Source of the DNA: Nageia nagi
Lineage: Eukaryota > Pinophyta
DNA: 64,000 nucleotides
Assembly: GCA_050084985.1 (NCBI GenBank)
Contig: JBITNC010000001.1
Location: forward strand, 97,650,001 to 97,714,000
Reading direction: 5' to 3'
Positions 12,953 to 23,050 of this stretch are shown in pieces. The position numbers and the translations under genes were made by a program. Each line of letters starts with the position of its first letter. The stretch's first letter is position 1. The notes below the pieces were generated by a model, which worked only from the letters and a program-made list of their open reading frames with translations, had not been told where the DNA came from and did not search any database.

Positions 12953-13898
12953 AATATTTTTTACTAGGTTCCTTAAATGATAAAATAAACTAAGAGAACA
13001 TGTTGACCATGAAAATTACCCAAAATTTAAGGTAGGATATAAGAATGAAAATAAAAAATAAAGGGCTAATTTTGGCCACCTGAACCACCCCACCATACCA
13101 TCAACTACTCATTTGGTTATACGAACCCAAGCTTTTATGATAAGATGCCTACTTCTATTTCACATCGATAATCGTATCATCAAGGGATAGCATGAGCTTT
13201 TATGCAACCCAACTGTACTAATTTGTGAGCTCATGATATTAAAATATGTTACACTTCAAATATGGCATACATCCTAGTAGGTCCCCCATTCTTAACTACT
13301 CTAAGAAAAACCTACATAACCAAGCATGAATATCATGGCTTGCTAGACCACAACCTTGAGATGTGGTTTTACTTTGTAAATTGATGATTGATGTGTTAAT
13401 GAATTGTAATATTTTTGTAGTTAGCTTATGATTACATGATATTTTAGTTTAACTTGATACTATATTGCACAATATTAGTATTTTTTATGTTTATTTCATG
13501 TTTTATGATGTATTGATGGACCATTGATACCCTTGTATGATGAGGACTATCACATCTCTTGACTGCATAAGGTTTTCATGCCAATGGATGGTATAATGTA
13601 TCTAACATATCATGCACATTGTCTACTATAAAACTTTGCGTCATTTATGTTACATATTAGATGTTAAAGAAACTCCATCATCCTATCTCGATGTATGATG
13701 GCATTAAATGATCATAGTTGCATAAGTCAACTTGTATTTGGGTTAAAATTGACTAGCATATCCTGGTTTGATATGATCATTGAATTTTTAAGAATACACC
13801 ATCATTGCATCGAAATCATATCACTCATCCTCAAAGAATCAAATATACAAATATCTTAGGCATACTTCTCATGTATTACATGACATTATAGGGCATTT
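12948..13898 (+). repeat. Composite duplication, part 2 (copy of 3354-4302)
   Basis: About 951 bases nearly identical to 3354-4302. The copy stops at the N gap, so its right end is unknown. Together with part 1 it forms one chimeric block whose two pieces lie about 5.5 kb apart in the original order. Confidence 0.9.
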
Positions 13899-13998
13899 NN
13901 NNNNNNNNNNNNNNNNNNNNNNNNNNNNNNNNNNNNNNNNNNNNNNNNNNNNNNNNNNNNNNNNNNNNNNNNNNNNNNNNNNNNNNNNNNNNNNNNNN
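13899..13998. other. Assembly gap (100 N)
   Basis: Exactly 100 Ns, the conventional placeholder for a gap of unknown size. The left edge is duplicated sequence and the right edge opens inside a copia gag remnant, so missing element sequence is likely. Confidence 0.99.
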
Positions 13999-14060
13999 TT
14001 CACTATTTGCCAAAGCTTCCTTGCCTACAATTAAGCTCTCATCTTAAAAAAATTCTTCCA
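13999..14060 (-). pseudogene. copia gag N-terminal scrap
   Basis: The minus-strand sequence matches the gag start of the full-length element (48776-48896 region): the tract encoding an AKKLWQIVN-like segment is present. About 50 bases covering the preceding residues are deleted relative to that copy, and the downstream part is lost in the gap. This is a fragment only. Confidence 0.65.
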
Positions 14061-14929
14061 TTTGCTACATAAAAATATGAAATAATAAACATGTGTTTTA
14101 AATAAACAAAATGTTAAGTTTTAACCAAGTAAATAATACATGTTATATTTAACACTAAATACATGCTTGATTTGATTAACAAGTGCAAATATTTTACAAT
14201 TAAAATAATAACCATGTACTCAAATACATTTTTTATCTTAAGAATCGTAGATGTAGAGTGACATTATTAAAGCTTATTTTCTTGTCTAAAATTAGGCCTT
14301 CACCTATATGCCCACATAAGAGGAGCCCAGGTATTACCAATCTTCAACCAGTTCCCTTTGGGTAGCAATATATTCTTATAAGGAGAAGTACTAGTTATTT
14401 TTCAAAGTTTCGATATTTATTGGATGAACCAAATTATTAATCTTAATTAGGTTTCAAGTTATCCTTCTAGGTTATTAGGATAATCCTTGAATAGATGTGC
14501 AAACATGTGGTATCACTACACTACTTGTCCACCTAATAGAGTTAAATCCAGATCAACATAGAACTTAGGGGTAATTAAGAAGTACAAACTTTTCACCACT
14601 TGGTTCATTGAACTTAAAGGCTCCAATCTACCTGTTCTCATCTCATGGCTCCCTAAACAAGTCATGTTGTGGAATGTATGTGTGGATGTATTCATTTTAA
14701 AGGGTTGCTCATATCAATATTTGCATTTTTGTTTGCATAAGCAAATAAATCAAAATATAAAACATGAAGTAAAAGAGCATAAGTAAAACATCATCCATGC
14801 AAAAAATTTGAACCTAAGTGTCTAATGGGTTTTGTTTACCAACCCCTAAAGGACATCTTTACATCAATTCTGATTTTGCATAAGTTAATTTTGCAAAAAA
14901 AATAAAAAATACTTAAGCATAAGCATGTA

Positions 14930-15260
14930 TTAATTTTAAAAATTTACGTAAGTTATCTTTGCATGAAAGATAAATACTCAACATGCATCTTTTAACTTAA
15001 GGAATTAAGTCTTAAGCATTAACTTAAAAATTTAAGTCCTAAGTATGCAACATTAACCTAAAATTTTAAGTCCTAAGTATGCAACATTAACTTAAAAATT
15101 AAGTACTAAGCATGCATTTATTGACTTTAAATTTTTAAGTAATAAGCATAAGAACTAATCTTAAGCATGCATTTTTTTTATAACTTAGAAAATTTAAATT
15201 CTAGGCATTTAACTTGAAAAATTTAAGTAGAACATGCATCATTAATTTAAAAAATTAAGT
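14930..15260 (-). repeat. Leader minisatellite of the copia family, copy 1
   Basis: A degenerate array of units of roughly 30-45 bases. Each combines a self-complementary ACTTAAA-AATTTAAGT element with an AAGCATGCAT element (containing the palindrome GCATGC) or an AAGTATGCAA variant. The same kind of array occupies the same place in the leaders at 32690-32890 and 49790-50170, so it is a family trait and not a private expansion. Confidence 0.75.
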
Positions 15261-15819
15261 CCCTAAAAATTTTAAAGTAAAAGAATTTTACAAATATTCC
15301 TCCCTCCTTTTACTTTCAAATAACTAAGGAATTTAAGAAATATTTGCATACTAAAATTTAAGAAAAAAATTTACTTTAGTTAAAAACTTTACCACAACAA
15401 GCCAATATCTTAAAAAAAAATTGCTAATAAAAAAGTAATTCCTCCCCTTAGGCATCATAAAAACAAATCATACTTGGGTAATAAATTACTTTAAAGTGTT
15501 AATTTTATAATACTTAGAAGTATTTATAAAATTATACTTCCAAAAAAAAAGGGTTACTTTCATGTGCCACATTTTTCAAAAAAAATGGGATAGTAATGAT
15601 GCATATTTGTAATCATGATAATGCATTAAATTTGGAGTATAAGTGCATAAAAAATATGGCTTGCAAGCATAAAACATGCCTACTAAAGAAGGATATGTTG
15701 CTTCTAGAGAGCTTGCAAGAATTAATTAAAAAAAAAAAAGGAGACCCATGCATAGTTAATGCTACCTTTACCAAGGCATTCAAAAAGTCAAAAATAAGTG
15801 CTTGTGGGTAAAAAAGATG

Positions 15820-16430
15820 ACCACCTTTATGAGAAAACATGCAAGCAAGGAACAAGAGGGAGCAAAGCAGGTTTTTTGTTTAGAAAAACAATGGAGCATG
15901 GATGCAAGTTTTAAATAGCTTAATTTTAATCTCCATCTTGATCTCCTTCTCTATTGCTATTCTTAATGCATTATTTCTCGATATGAAACATCTTTATTTT
16001 GTAGGTTTCAAATAAAAGGTGAGTGGTCAAGGAGGAGGCCAGGCAAAGCATAGGTGGAGGGTCATAAGGAGTAGGGAATGGTTGAAGGTAGTCATGGTGG
16101 TAGAGAAGTGGTAGGATTTGGAGCAATGGGTGGAGGAGTTACTGAGCGATGTAATGGCAGCTAACATATGGGAGGGTGATAGGAGGTGCAAGCAAGGGAG
16201 GGCATGATAGGCCAATCATCATCGCTACCGCAAGTAGGGAGGGGTGGTACAGAGGAGAGGAGAGATCCAAAGCATGGGTAGAGGGGCTATTGAGCAGCAC
16301 AATAGTAGTTAGCATCAAGGAGGCCGCCAGGGCTATGGGGGTCGAGAGGCGGTAGGAGGTAGCTAGGTGATGGGGGCTGCTAGGGTGGCAACAAGCTGTT
16401 AGGTGGTGGGGGCCACCAGGTTTGGTGTTT
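15820..16430 (-). other. G-rich copy-specific island in the copia leader
   Basis: The plus strand here is purine-rich and much less AT-rich than its surroundings, with many GGAGG and GGTGG runs. It sits between leader sequence shared with the other copies. The equivalent position in the other two minus-strand elements (33300-33970 and 50630-51450) is also G-rich but shows no obvious alignment. A 62-codon minus-strand frame (16027-16215) starts MAYHALPCLHLL; no family recognised. Confidence 0.55.
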
Positions 16431-16440
16431 TTTTTTTATA

Positions 16441-16443
<3 letters not shown>

Positions 16444-16497
<54 letters not shown>

Positions 16498-16516
16498 ATA
16501 TATTATACAAAGACCA

Positions 16517-16568
<52 letters not shown>
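16444..16568. repeat. Two (TA)n microsatellites with a duplicated flank
   Basis: A TA run at 16444-16503 and another at 16518-16568 are separated by ACAAAGACCACT. The second run is followed by AAAAAAGACCACC, so the AAAGACCAC flank is repeated too. This suggests duplication of the whole (TA)n plus flank unit. The array sits inside the copia leader. Confidence 0.95.
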
Positions 16569-16571
<3 letters not shown>

Positions 16572-17056
16572 AAAAAGACCACCTCCTTTTTTTAAAAAAA
16601 ATATATGTATATATAAAAAAAATCCCCCCATTAAAAACTCAAGGTAGAAAAAAAAAATTCTTCCACAAAGGATAAATTTTTTTTTTTTTAAATTGTATAC
16701 TATCCTCTTTAAGAAATGTACCAAAGTATTAAATAACTTTGAAGAAATTGCAACTACTTAAGATTTTAGTATAAGTAAAAAAAATATTTTGATCATAATG
16801 TATTATTGCTCAATTACTTAATAAAAAAAATTGTTAGTAAACAAAATGAGCAATAATGTATATATTGGTTGAACTAACATAATCCTAAAATAATTTAGTA
16901 TCAAAATGAACAACAACACAAAAAAAGTTATACCTCTAAATTATTTTACCTCAAACAAGAAGAGTAAACCTCTAAAGATGATGAAAAAGGATGAAGCACC
17001 TCCAAAAATGTTGAAGAAGAGCTTTCATACTTAAGATGTGAAGAGAGAGCTTCCAA

Positions 17057-17071
17057 GGTGCTCTGATACCA
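17057..17071 (-). other. Primer binding site (initiator Met tRNA type)
   Basis: On the minus strand it reads TGGTATCAGAGCACC, the complement of the 3' end of plant initiator-Met tRNA that primes most plant copia elements. It lies a few bases inside the 5' LTR end. Confidence 0.9.
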
Positions 17072-17074
17072 ATT

Positions 17075-17560
17075 TTAAGGAACTAACACTAACAAGATAA
17101 TTCCTAGACAACCAAAATCACATGAAAGCTCACAATACACATCTAACAATCTTACAAAGTAACTCAAGATGTAAAGTGGTTCCTCCAACTAGGAGTACAT
17201 CCACTAACTAGATCTTTACTTCAATCACAAATACAATTCTCTTAAAATCCTCCTAATTTCAACTCCTAACCACTATCTTATAGCATAATTTTACTCCATA
17301 ATTGGTGTGTAATCACAAAGAGGGAACCTTCTATTTATAGGCCAAAATCCCCCTTTGTATCATATTTTTATCCAATGTACAAAAGCATGACATGCAAATC
17401 CTTTTACCTAAGGGGCATGCTCATGACATGAGTGTAGGACAAGTTACATTATCATATTCACTTAAATACTTAAGGTATCAAATGATACCCTTAACTATTA
17501 GTGAATTTACATAGAAGATTTAATACAAACCTTTACAATAATGCATTATACATTCCAACA
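17075..17560 (-). repeat. copia 5' LTR
   Basis: 486 bases. On the minus strand it starts TGTTGGAATGTATAATGC and ends close to GTTCCTTAA, where the expected terminal CA is mutated. A TATA box (CTATAAATAG) lies at 17331-17340. A long imperfect palindrome sits at 17465-17499. The LTR is clearly homologous to those at 26821-27410, 34540-35037, 44283-44784 and 52001-52505. Confidence 0.92.
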
Positions 17561-18479
17561 CCTTCCACACCATACAAAATCCAAAATAGTATGCTCACGA
17601 CGTAACATTGGATCAACCATAGAAAATAGAAAATAAAACATCTTATGAGAAAAGCACAAGGAAAATTTTAGTTCAGTTAGATCTAGTTGAATTCGGTTGC
17701 AAGAATATAGAATGCAAAAAGATTAGACTTTTAAAAAGTATCAGTTTATGATTACACTTCTTAATGTGCATGCAAATAGAAATATTATGTAAATTACATC
17801 AATTAGGACAACTTGAAACTATTGATATTCTTTATAGAGTAGTAGCTTAAGTTATTGAAAATGCAATGGATAATATGAATTAAAAAATGCAATTTTTAAT
17901 GGAAAAATATGTTAATAATGATGGTGGTTTCACCAACCTCTAGTTATAATAATTTCTAATTTTGCATATCATATAGGTTGCATATCATGAGTCAGCCCCT
18001 TGCATGCATTTGGTTACCATGGTACATTTCATCAATTTTTTAATTATGCTATCTTCAAATCTTCATCTTTTCAATCATTCTCCATTGCTTCTTATTTTCT
18101 CTTTGCATCTTTTCATCCTTATCATTTCATCAAGTTTTCTTCTTTAATCAAACATTTTTCTTGTCCCTATCTTTCATCAAGATTCTTAAATTTGTCATGC
18201 TAATCACATGTCTCATGTATAAGGTAGTCTTGTGTCTAGTTATTGCATTCCATATTAGTTGTGTTTCATACAAAAATATAAAAAAAAAAATAAATAGATT
18301 GTAGACAATATTCTAAGTCTAGGGAATGACTTAAAAAATATTTTATTAAGGTTTTTCATTAAGGAAATATTTTAAGTACTAATTAGTTTTCTCAAAATAT
18401 TTCAAGGATAAATTGAACTTTTCTTAAACATGTGTGATATAGTTAATTTTTGTTAAATTTAATATTAAATAAAAAATTA
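17561..18479. other. AT-rich non-coding DNA
   Basis: No recognisable feature. A 67-codon plus-strand frame at 18000-18203 is Phe/Ser-rich translation of a pyrimidine-rich tract and is not credible as a gene. Confidence 0.4.
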
Positions 18480-18810
18480 AATCAAAATTTGATGTTAATT
18501 ACCTCACAATCATCATCATCATTGTGTTCCAATAATATACACCATACTATTAAGTTAAATATTTCACATAAAAACATTGTATACCTCATTCTTAATGACA
18601 TATAATGTAAATACATACATTTGATACTCATTCTTAATGACATATACCTAGTCCTCATTTGGCTCTTTATCATTGAAAGAAATGTTAGTCCTCCTAGGAG
18701 GAAATGGATCTAGAAGCTCATCCTCATCAGAAGAAATGTTAATCCTCATAGGATAAATAAATGACATGATCTTATCATCATCGAAACTTGATATATGATA
18801 CTTGCTTTAA
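18480..18810 (-). pseudogene. Acidic gene remnant, unidentified
   Basis: The minus strand is open apart from one TAG near 18656. Upstream of that it encodes an acidic, Pro-containing segment (SSFDDDKIMSF, then ISSDEDELLDPFPPRR), which looks like a real protein tail and not random AT-rich translation. Two internal duplications are visible: TCATTCTTAATGACATATA at about 18587 and 18630, and the GAAATGTTAGTCCTCCTAGG / GAAATGTTAATCCTCATAGG pair at about 18680 and 18733. It is on the opposite strand to, and outside, the inverted-repeat arm at 19595-20192, which may belong to the same decayed unit. Family unknown. Confidence 0.4.
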
Positions 18811-18898
18811 AAAATCATATATTATTAGTCACATTAAAATTCATAAATTATCTAAATATAAATAAAATCAATTAAGATCAAACATTAAAACTTATTTT

Positions 18899-19002
18899 TT
18901 AGGGTTAGGGTTTAGGGTTTTAGGTGTTAAGGTTTATGATTAAGAATTTAAAAACTAGGTTTAAAAATATTAACTTAGGGTTTAGGTTCAATGGTTTAGG
19001 GT
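18899..19002 (+). repeat. Interstitial telomere-like repeat, G-strand orientation
   Basis: Degenerate TTTAGGG units: AGGGTTAGGGTTTAGGG at 18901-18917, then variants up to 19002 (TTAGGGTTTAGG, GGTTTAGGG). The plant telomere motif is TTTAGGG. Confidence 0.85.
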
Positions 19003-19177
19003 ATTAATAAGCAAATAAATTAAATAAAAATAATAATAATTTTTTTAATATTAATAAAATAATGCATAATATAATATAATAAATATAAGATTTTTTTATC
19101 ATAAAGAGTCCTTGGATTAAAAGGTGAATGAAATAAAGGCAAATTTCAAGTTTCAATTGAATAAGGTGAATCGTAAG

Positions 19178-19217
19178 CCCTAAACCTAAACCCTTAACCT
19201 CTAAAACCTAACCCTAA
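19178..19217 (-). repeat. Interstitial telomere-like repeat, C-strand orientation
   Basis: CCCTAAACCTAAACCCTTAA followed by CCTCTAAAACCTAACCCTAA on the plus strand. It lies about 175 bases from the G-strand block and points towards it, the geometry expected for end-to-end joined telomeric tracts. Confidence 0.8.
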
Positions 19218-19594
19218 GGTTGGTTTCCAAGTGCTTCGGATGAAAGAAAGAAGTTGAGTCCCTTTAAAGGGGAAGTGGGGGGAAATCGACGAAGTTAAAA
19301 TTCAATGTTAAAAAACTTAGGATCCCTATTTTAATAAATTAAAAAACTAAAATACATACATTTATTGGGATCTCAATATTTGAATCTTTAATTTTACCTC
19401 AGTTTTAGGCTCAAAAAAGGCTTGGTGAGCCAACACTTAGCCTTGGATCTACAAGTATATGTTCATGGTAATGTTAATGGAAAATTACAACTTCAGGCAT
19501 ACATTTGATAATGTTTTTGGTAGAATTTTTTCATGAAATTAAAACCCATTACAAATTAAAGAGTGTAAATTTCAAATATGCAATTTTTGTTACA

Positions 19595-20192
19595 ATTGGA
19601 TAAGATTTTATATTTTCTAATTATTTTTTAGTAAAAATGGTCCATATACTTGAAATATGAGGGTATCATATTTTCTTAATAAGTTTTTTTTTGGGGGCGT
19701 TATGAAAAAAATATTATATAGGAATAATCTTTACATAATTATTTATAAGAATACAAAAAATGGAAAGAAGATTAAGTTTAGATTAGATTATGCTAGATGA
19801 ACATGAGCACTTTTTGAAACCATAAACATGGATGGTACAAAATTAATTAAATAAAATATTGATGAAAAAATTATGCAAAAATATCCAAGATAAGCTCCAA
19901 TGTTTTAGGTATCTTTTCCTAAAAGGATTTTAAAAAACACCTTGATTTTAGTCAAATTATGTGAGATGGACACGTGCATGGTATGGTCCAAAAATAATTT
20001 TTTAAAAAGTGGTTTTTATTTATCCTATCAAGCTTTAAATTCTATGATATGGGTATCAGAGAGCACTACATTTTCACCTTCATGACCTTTTTCATGATTG
20101 CATATCTAAGTGCTTCAAATTTTGAGATTAATCATACCCAATTTTGAAAATCAAGGAAAACACTTCCACTTTTTAGCCTTAAAGTGGACCTA
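19595..20192 (-). repeat. Left arm of a 0.6-kb inverted repeat (partner 24295-24830)
   Basis: The reverse complement of this stretch aligns with 24295-24830 over nearly its whole length, with substantial divergence and indels. The best-kept block is CTAAGTGCTTCAAATTTTGA near 20107 and its reverse complement near 24375. Another is GGTATC...CCTAAAAGGATTTT near 19908 against the 24540 area. Between the arms lie telomere-like DNA, PPR remnants and an intron-bearing pseudogene. Confidence 0.7.
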
Positions 20193-20287
20193 GCTTCTCA
20201 TACCCACCTTTTCATCAAATCAAAGAGTTTAAATGCATCCTTTCTATAATGATGAATTGCATAAAATTCAATCATTATAGTCTATGA

Positions 20288-20486
20288 AAACCTAACCTAA
20301 CCCTAATCCACACCATAACACCTTAACCCTATACACTAAACCTCTTAATACCCTAACACACACCCTAACCTTAACAATGTAACCTACACCACCCCTTAAT
20401 ACCCTAACACACACCCACATGCTAACCCTAACACCACACCTTGACCCTAACCCTGCACCCTAACCCTAACCCCACACTCTAACCCC
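20288..20486 (-). repeat. Larger interstitial telomere-like array, C-strand orientation
   Basis: About 200 bases of CCCTAA/CCCTAACA variants on the plus strand. It includes a local duplication: CTTAATACCCTAACACACAC occurs at about 20345 and again at about 20396. Heavily degenerate, so old. Confidence 0.9.
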
Positions 20487-21032
20487 TTCATCCTTATAAT
20501 ATTAATAAATAAATATTTTTTTAATATTAATATTGATAAAATAAAATAATTAATATTTTTAATATTAGTAAAATATATTATAATAAAATAAAATAAATTT
20601 AATTTAATTATATTTTTAAATATTATTAAAATATAATAAAATGAAAGAAATTATTTTTTCTTGATAAATATGCCTGACATGAGATCCAATGCTATATGTG
20701 ACTCAAAAACATTGGATATAGTGTCAAATTCATGTTAAAAAAAGAACTCCTATCCTATCTATCACTTTCAGTCTACAGAGATCTAATATGAATTTCATGA
20801 GGAGGAAGGGGATGAGGGAGATCCATCAACCTAAGGGGATGATTTTCTACACTTTAAATTTAGCTTGGATGATGAAAACATACTACCTAGAATATGGTAC
20901 TTATTCATACTCGAATGATACCTTGGCTCAATTTTAAGCTTGTGGTTGTAGACTCCCTAGCTCGATTGAATGTTGCAATGCTTGGATGCTCCCTAGCTCA
21001 ATTTATAGCAATTTTGGATTACCCCCTAATGG
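20487..21032. other. Non-coding AT-rich DNA
   Basis: Mostly A/T-only sequence (TAATATTAATAAAATA runs) to about 20650, then unrecognised sequence up to the PPR remnants. Confidence 0.4.
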
Positions 21033-21930
21033 TCATGCCCTAAAATATCTGGCCTTTCTTTCACATTTTGCATACACATCAATTAGGGTACTCACACCCA
21101 CAACATTCAATGAAAAACTATTTTCAGCTACTCTTTGATGGATGTCCATACCTTCTTCTAGAGCTCCCATGGTGGCACATACTAGAAGAATGTTGGCAAA
21201 GATTGCAGAGTCAAGTTTTACACCTAACAATTGCATATGCCTAAAAGTCTCTAGGGCCTTTATAGAAAACTCATCTTATGCATATCTTGTAATCATTGCA
21301 TTCACAAAACTATATTTGCATCATGCATCTTTTTAAACAATTTAGTACCTTCTCTATGTTTTTACATTTTGCATACATATATATCATGGCATTCACAACC
21401 ACAACATTCGATGTAAAATCATTTTCAACTACTCTAATGGATGTCCATACCTTCTTCTAGAGCTCTCATTTTGGCACATGCTAGAAGAATATTGTAAAAT
21501 ATTATAGATTCAAGTTTTACACCTAACAATTGTACCTACCTAAAATTTTTAGAAAATCCATCTCATGAATATCTTGTGATCATTATAGTTCACAAAATTA
21601 TGTCTGCATCATCCATATTTTCAAATAATTCATGTTCCTTCTTTATGCTACCACATTTTCAATATATGTATATTAGGGCATTCACAATCACAAAATTTGA
21701 TGCAAAATCATTTTCAACTACTCTTTGATACATGTCCATACCTTCTTCTAAAGCTCCCATAGTGACACATGTTGAAAGAATGCTGCCAAAGGTTTCAAAG
21801 TCTGGATTTACATTTGAAAATTACATATGTTTAAAAGTCTGTAGTTCCTTTTTAAAAAAACCATTTTGTGCATATCTTGCAATCTTTGTAGTATAAGAAA
21901 CTACATTTGCATCATGCATCTTGCATTACT
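21033..21930 (-). pseudogene. PPR (PLS-type) repeat array remnant
   Basis: Three related blocks of about 300 bases (21033-21350, 21363-21650 and 21655-21930), each roughly one P-L-S triplet of about 100 residues. The best-preserved piece, 21033-21236, reads on the minus strand MQLLGVKLDSAIFANILL, then CATMGALEEGMDIHQRV, then STLIDVYAKC. These are textbook PLS-subclass PPR helices, normally organellar RNA-binding modules that recognise one base per repeat. The other blocks keep the same landmarks (GYAQNG-, QMQLSGVKP- and IHQRV-like segments) but carry stops and frameshifts. On the minus strand the array lies directly downstream of a DYW-domain end (about 21935), which is an abnormal order. Confidence 0.8.
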
Positions 21931-21931
21931 T

Positions 21932-22798
21932 TGAACCACCAATAATCTTCATAACAAGATTCATCATGTTTTATGGGATTGATTACTGTCCCTCACAACA
22001 ATATCCCTTACAATAATGTTAGAGATAAACTTAGTTGCAATATGGAATTCATAGCATACTGGAAGGTTCTTCACAACTCTAATTAGAGTTATGAGGGGAT
22101 TCTTTAACAACCCAAATGCAATTTCAATGTTTTTGTTTTATAAACCCTATTGTAAATCTCCAAGTTTGGTGAATGCTTTGAGGATGTTGGGGAAGTGAAT
22201 TGATCTAATTGGACTATTTTTTTTCTTTTTTATATTTGGTGACAATGTCAATGCCTATCCATAAAATCCATCTCTTTAGTAAATTGAAATTACCATTTTG
22301 AATACATGTCTATCAAGGCTATTATCACAATTGCATGAGAAAGAAGCCAACATCTAGTTATTTATCAATGAATGCATATAACACATTCTAAAGTTGCAAA
22401 AATGCACATACAAGATGAGAATAGTTGCAAACATTATTGAATCTAGTCTAAAACTAGTTAATTACATTTTTTGAAAATGCTTTGAGGCCATACAAACCAT
22501 ACCCATTCTATGCATAACCTTTGATCTCTTGTGTTTGTGGTTATGGTTTGTCTCCTACAAGAAAAACATGTACCCATTTTTCAACTTCAATCCAATTCCA
22601 TCTAGTTGTATTATTAATTCCTCTATCTTTCATCAATGCCATTACTCTTTGAACATCATTGCTATTGGAGAAAGTTGTAGAGTTTGGCTTTACACCTGAC
22701 AATTGCATTTGTTTAGAAGTTTCAACATCCTTTTTAGAAAGACCATTGTGTGCATATTCTACAATCACATTCAAATTAGGTTGTATGATCATAGTCAC
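21932..22798 (-). pseudogene. PPR-E-DYW gene fragment, decayed (locus A)
   Basis: Minus strand, 5' to 3'. First a PPR piece (22660-22798) with EYAHNGLSKKDVE and QMQLSGVKPNSTTF. This is fused in frame, by internal deletion, to the E motif (22541-22660) with DVQRVMALMKDRG and WIEVEKWVHVFLVGDKP. After a degraded E+ stretch comes a DYW-domain remnant (about 21940-22180) with RVVKNLPVCYEFHIATKFIS. DYW domains are cytidine deaminases for organellar C-to-U RNA editing and need HxE and CxxCH zinc ligands. Here the second cysteine of CxxCH reads F, stops follow, and the terminal DYW is out of frame. The fragment is non-functional. Confidence 0.8.
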
Positions 22799-23050
22799 AT
22801 ATATTTGTTATTTTCTCTTTAGTAGCCATCATCATAGCAAACAAAGACAACAATGCTGGAGGGGGGTCCAAAAAGGAAAAGAAAAGACAAAATGATGAAG
22901 AAGCATAGGTGAAGTGGGTTAGTATCAATATGTGTTAAATTATTAATGTAATATCAATGTACTTTATTTGATGATATCCATTTATAAGCAAAATAACATT
23001 TTTTTTTAATTTTTACAATTACAAGGCTTTACCCAATATTTGGTTAAGGC
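22799..23050. other. Spacer between PPR locus A and an intron-bearing remnant
   Basis: AT-rich, no motif recognised. Confidence 0.4.

Larger units (their letters stand above)
13999..17560 (-). mobile_element. Ty1/copia element, 5' part only (minus strand)
   Basis: Reading the minus strand from right to left, it has a 5' LTR (17075-17560), a PBS (17057-17071), a leader of about 3 kb, and a scrap of gag at the gap edge (13999-14060). It aligns along most of its length with the leaders of the elements at 44283-52505 and 26532-35037. Examples are the blocks around 14230-14400, matching 32020-32190 and 49060-49230. Pol and the 3' LTR would lie in or beyond the gap. The flank right of the LTR begins CCTTC; no target duplication can be tested. 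Confidence 0.85.

Noticed and set aside
14930-15260. Centromeric or satellite DNA
   Set aside because: Short, degenerate and always tied to the same place in the copia leader.
16027-16215. Minus-strand frame in the G-rich island as a conserved small protein
   Set aside because: No similar peptide in the equivalent island of the other copies; kept only as an observation on the islands.
18899-20486. A true chromosome end
   Set aside because: Repeats are degenerate, short, in both orientations, and flanked by ordinary sequence on both sides.
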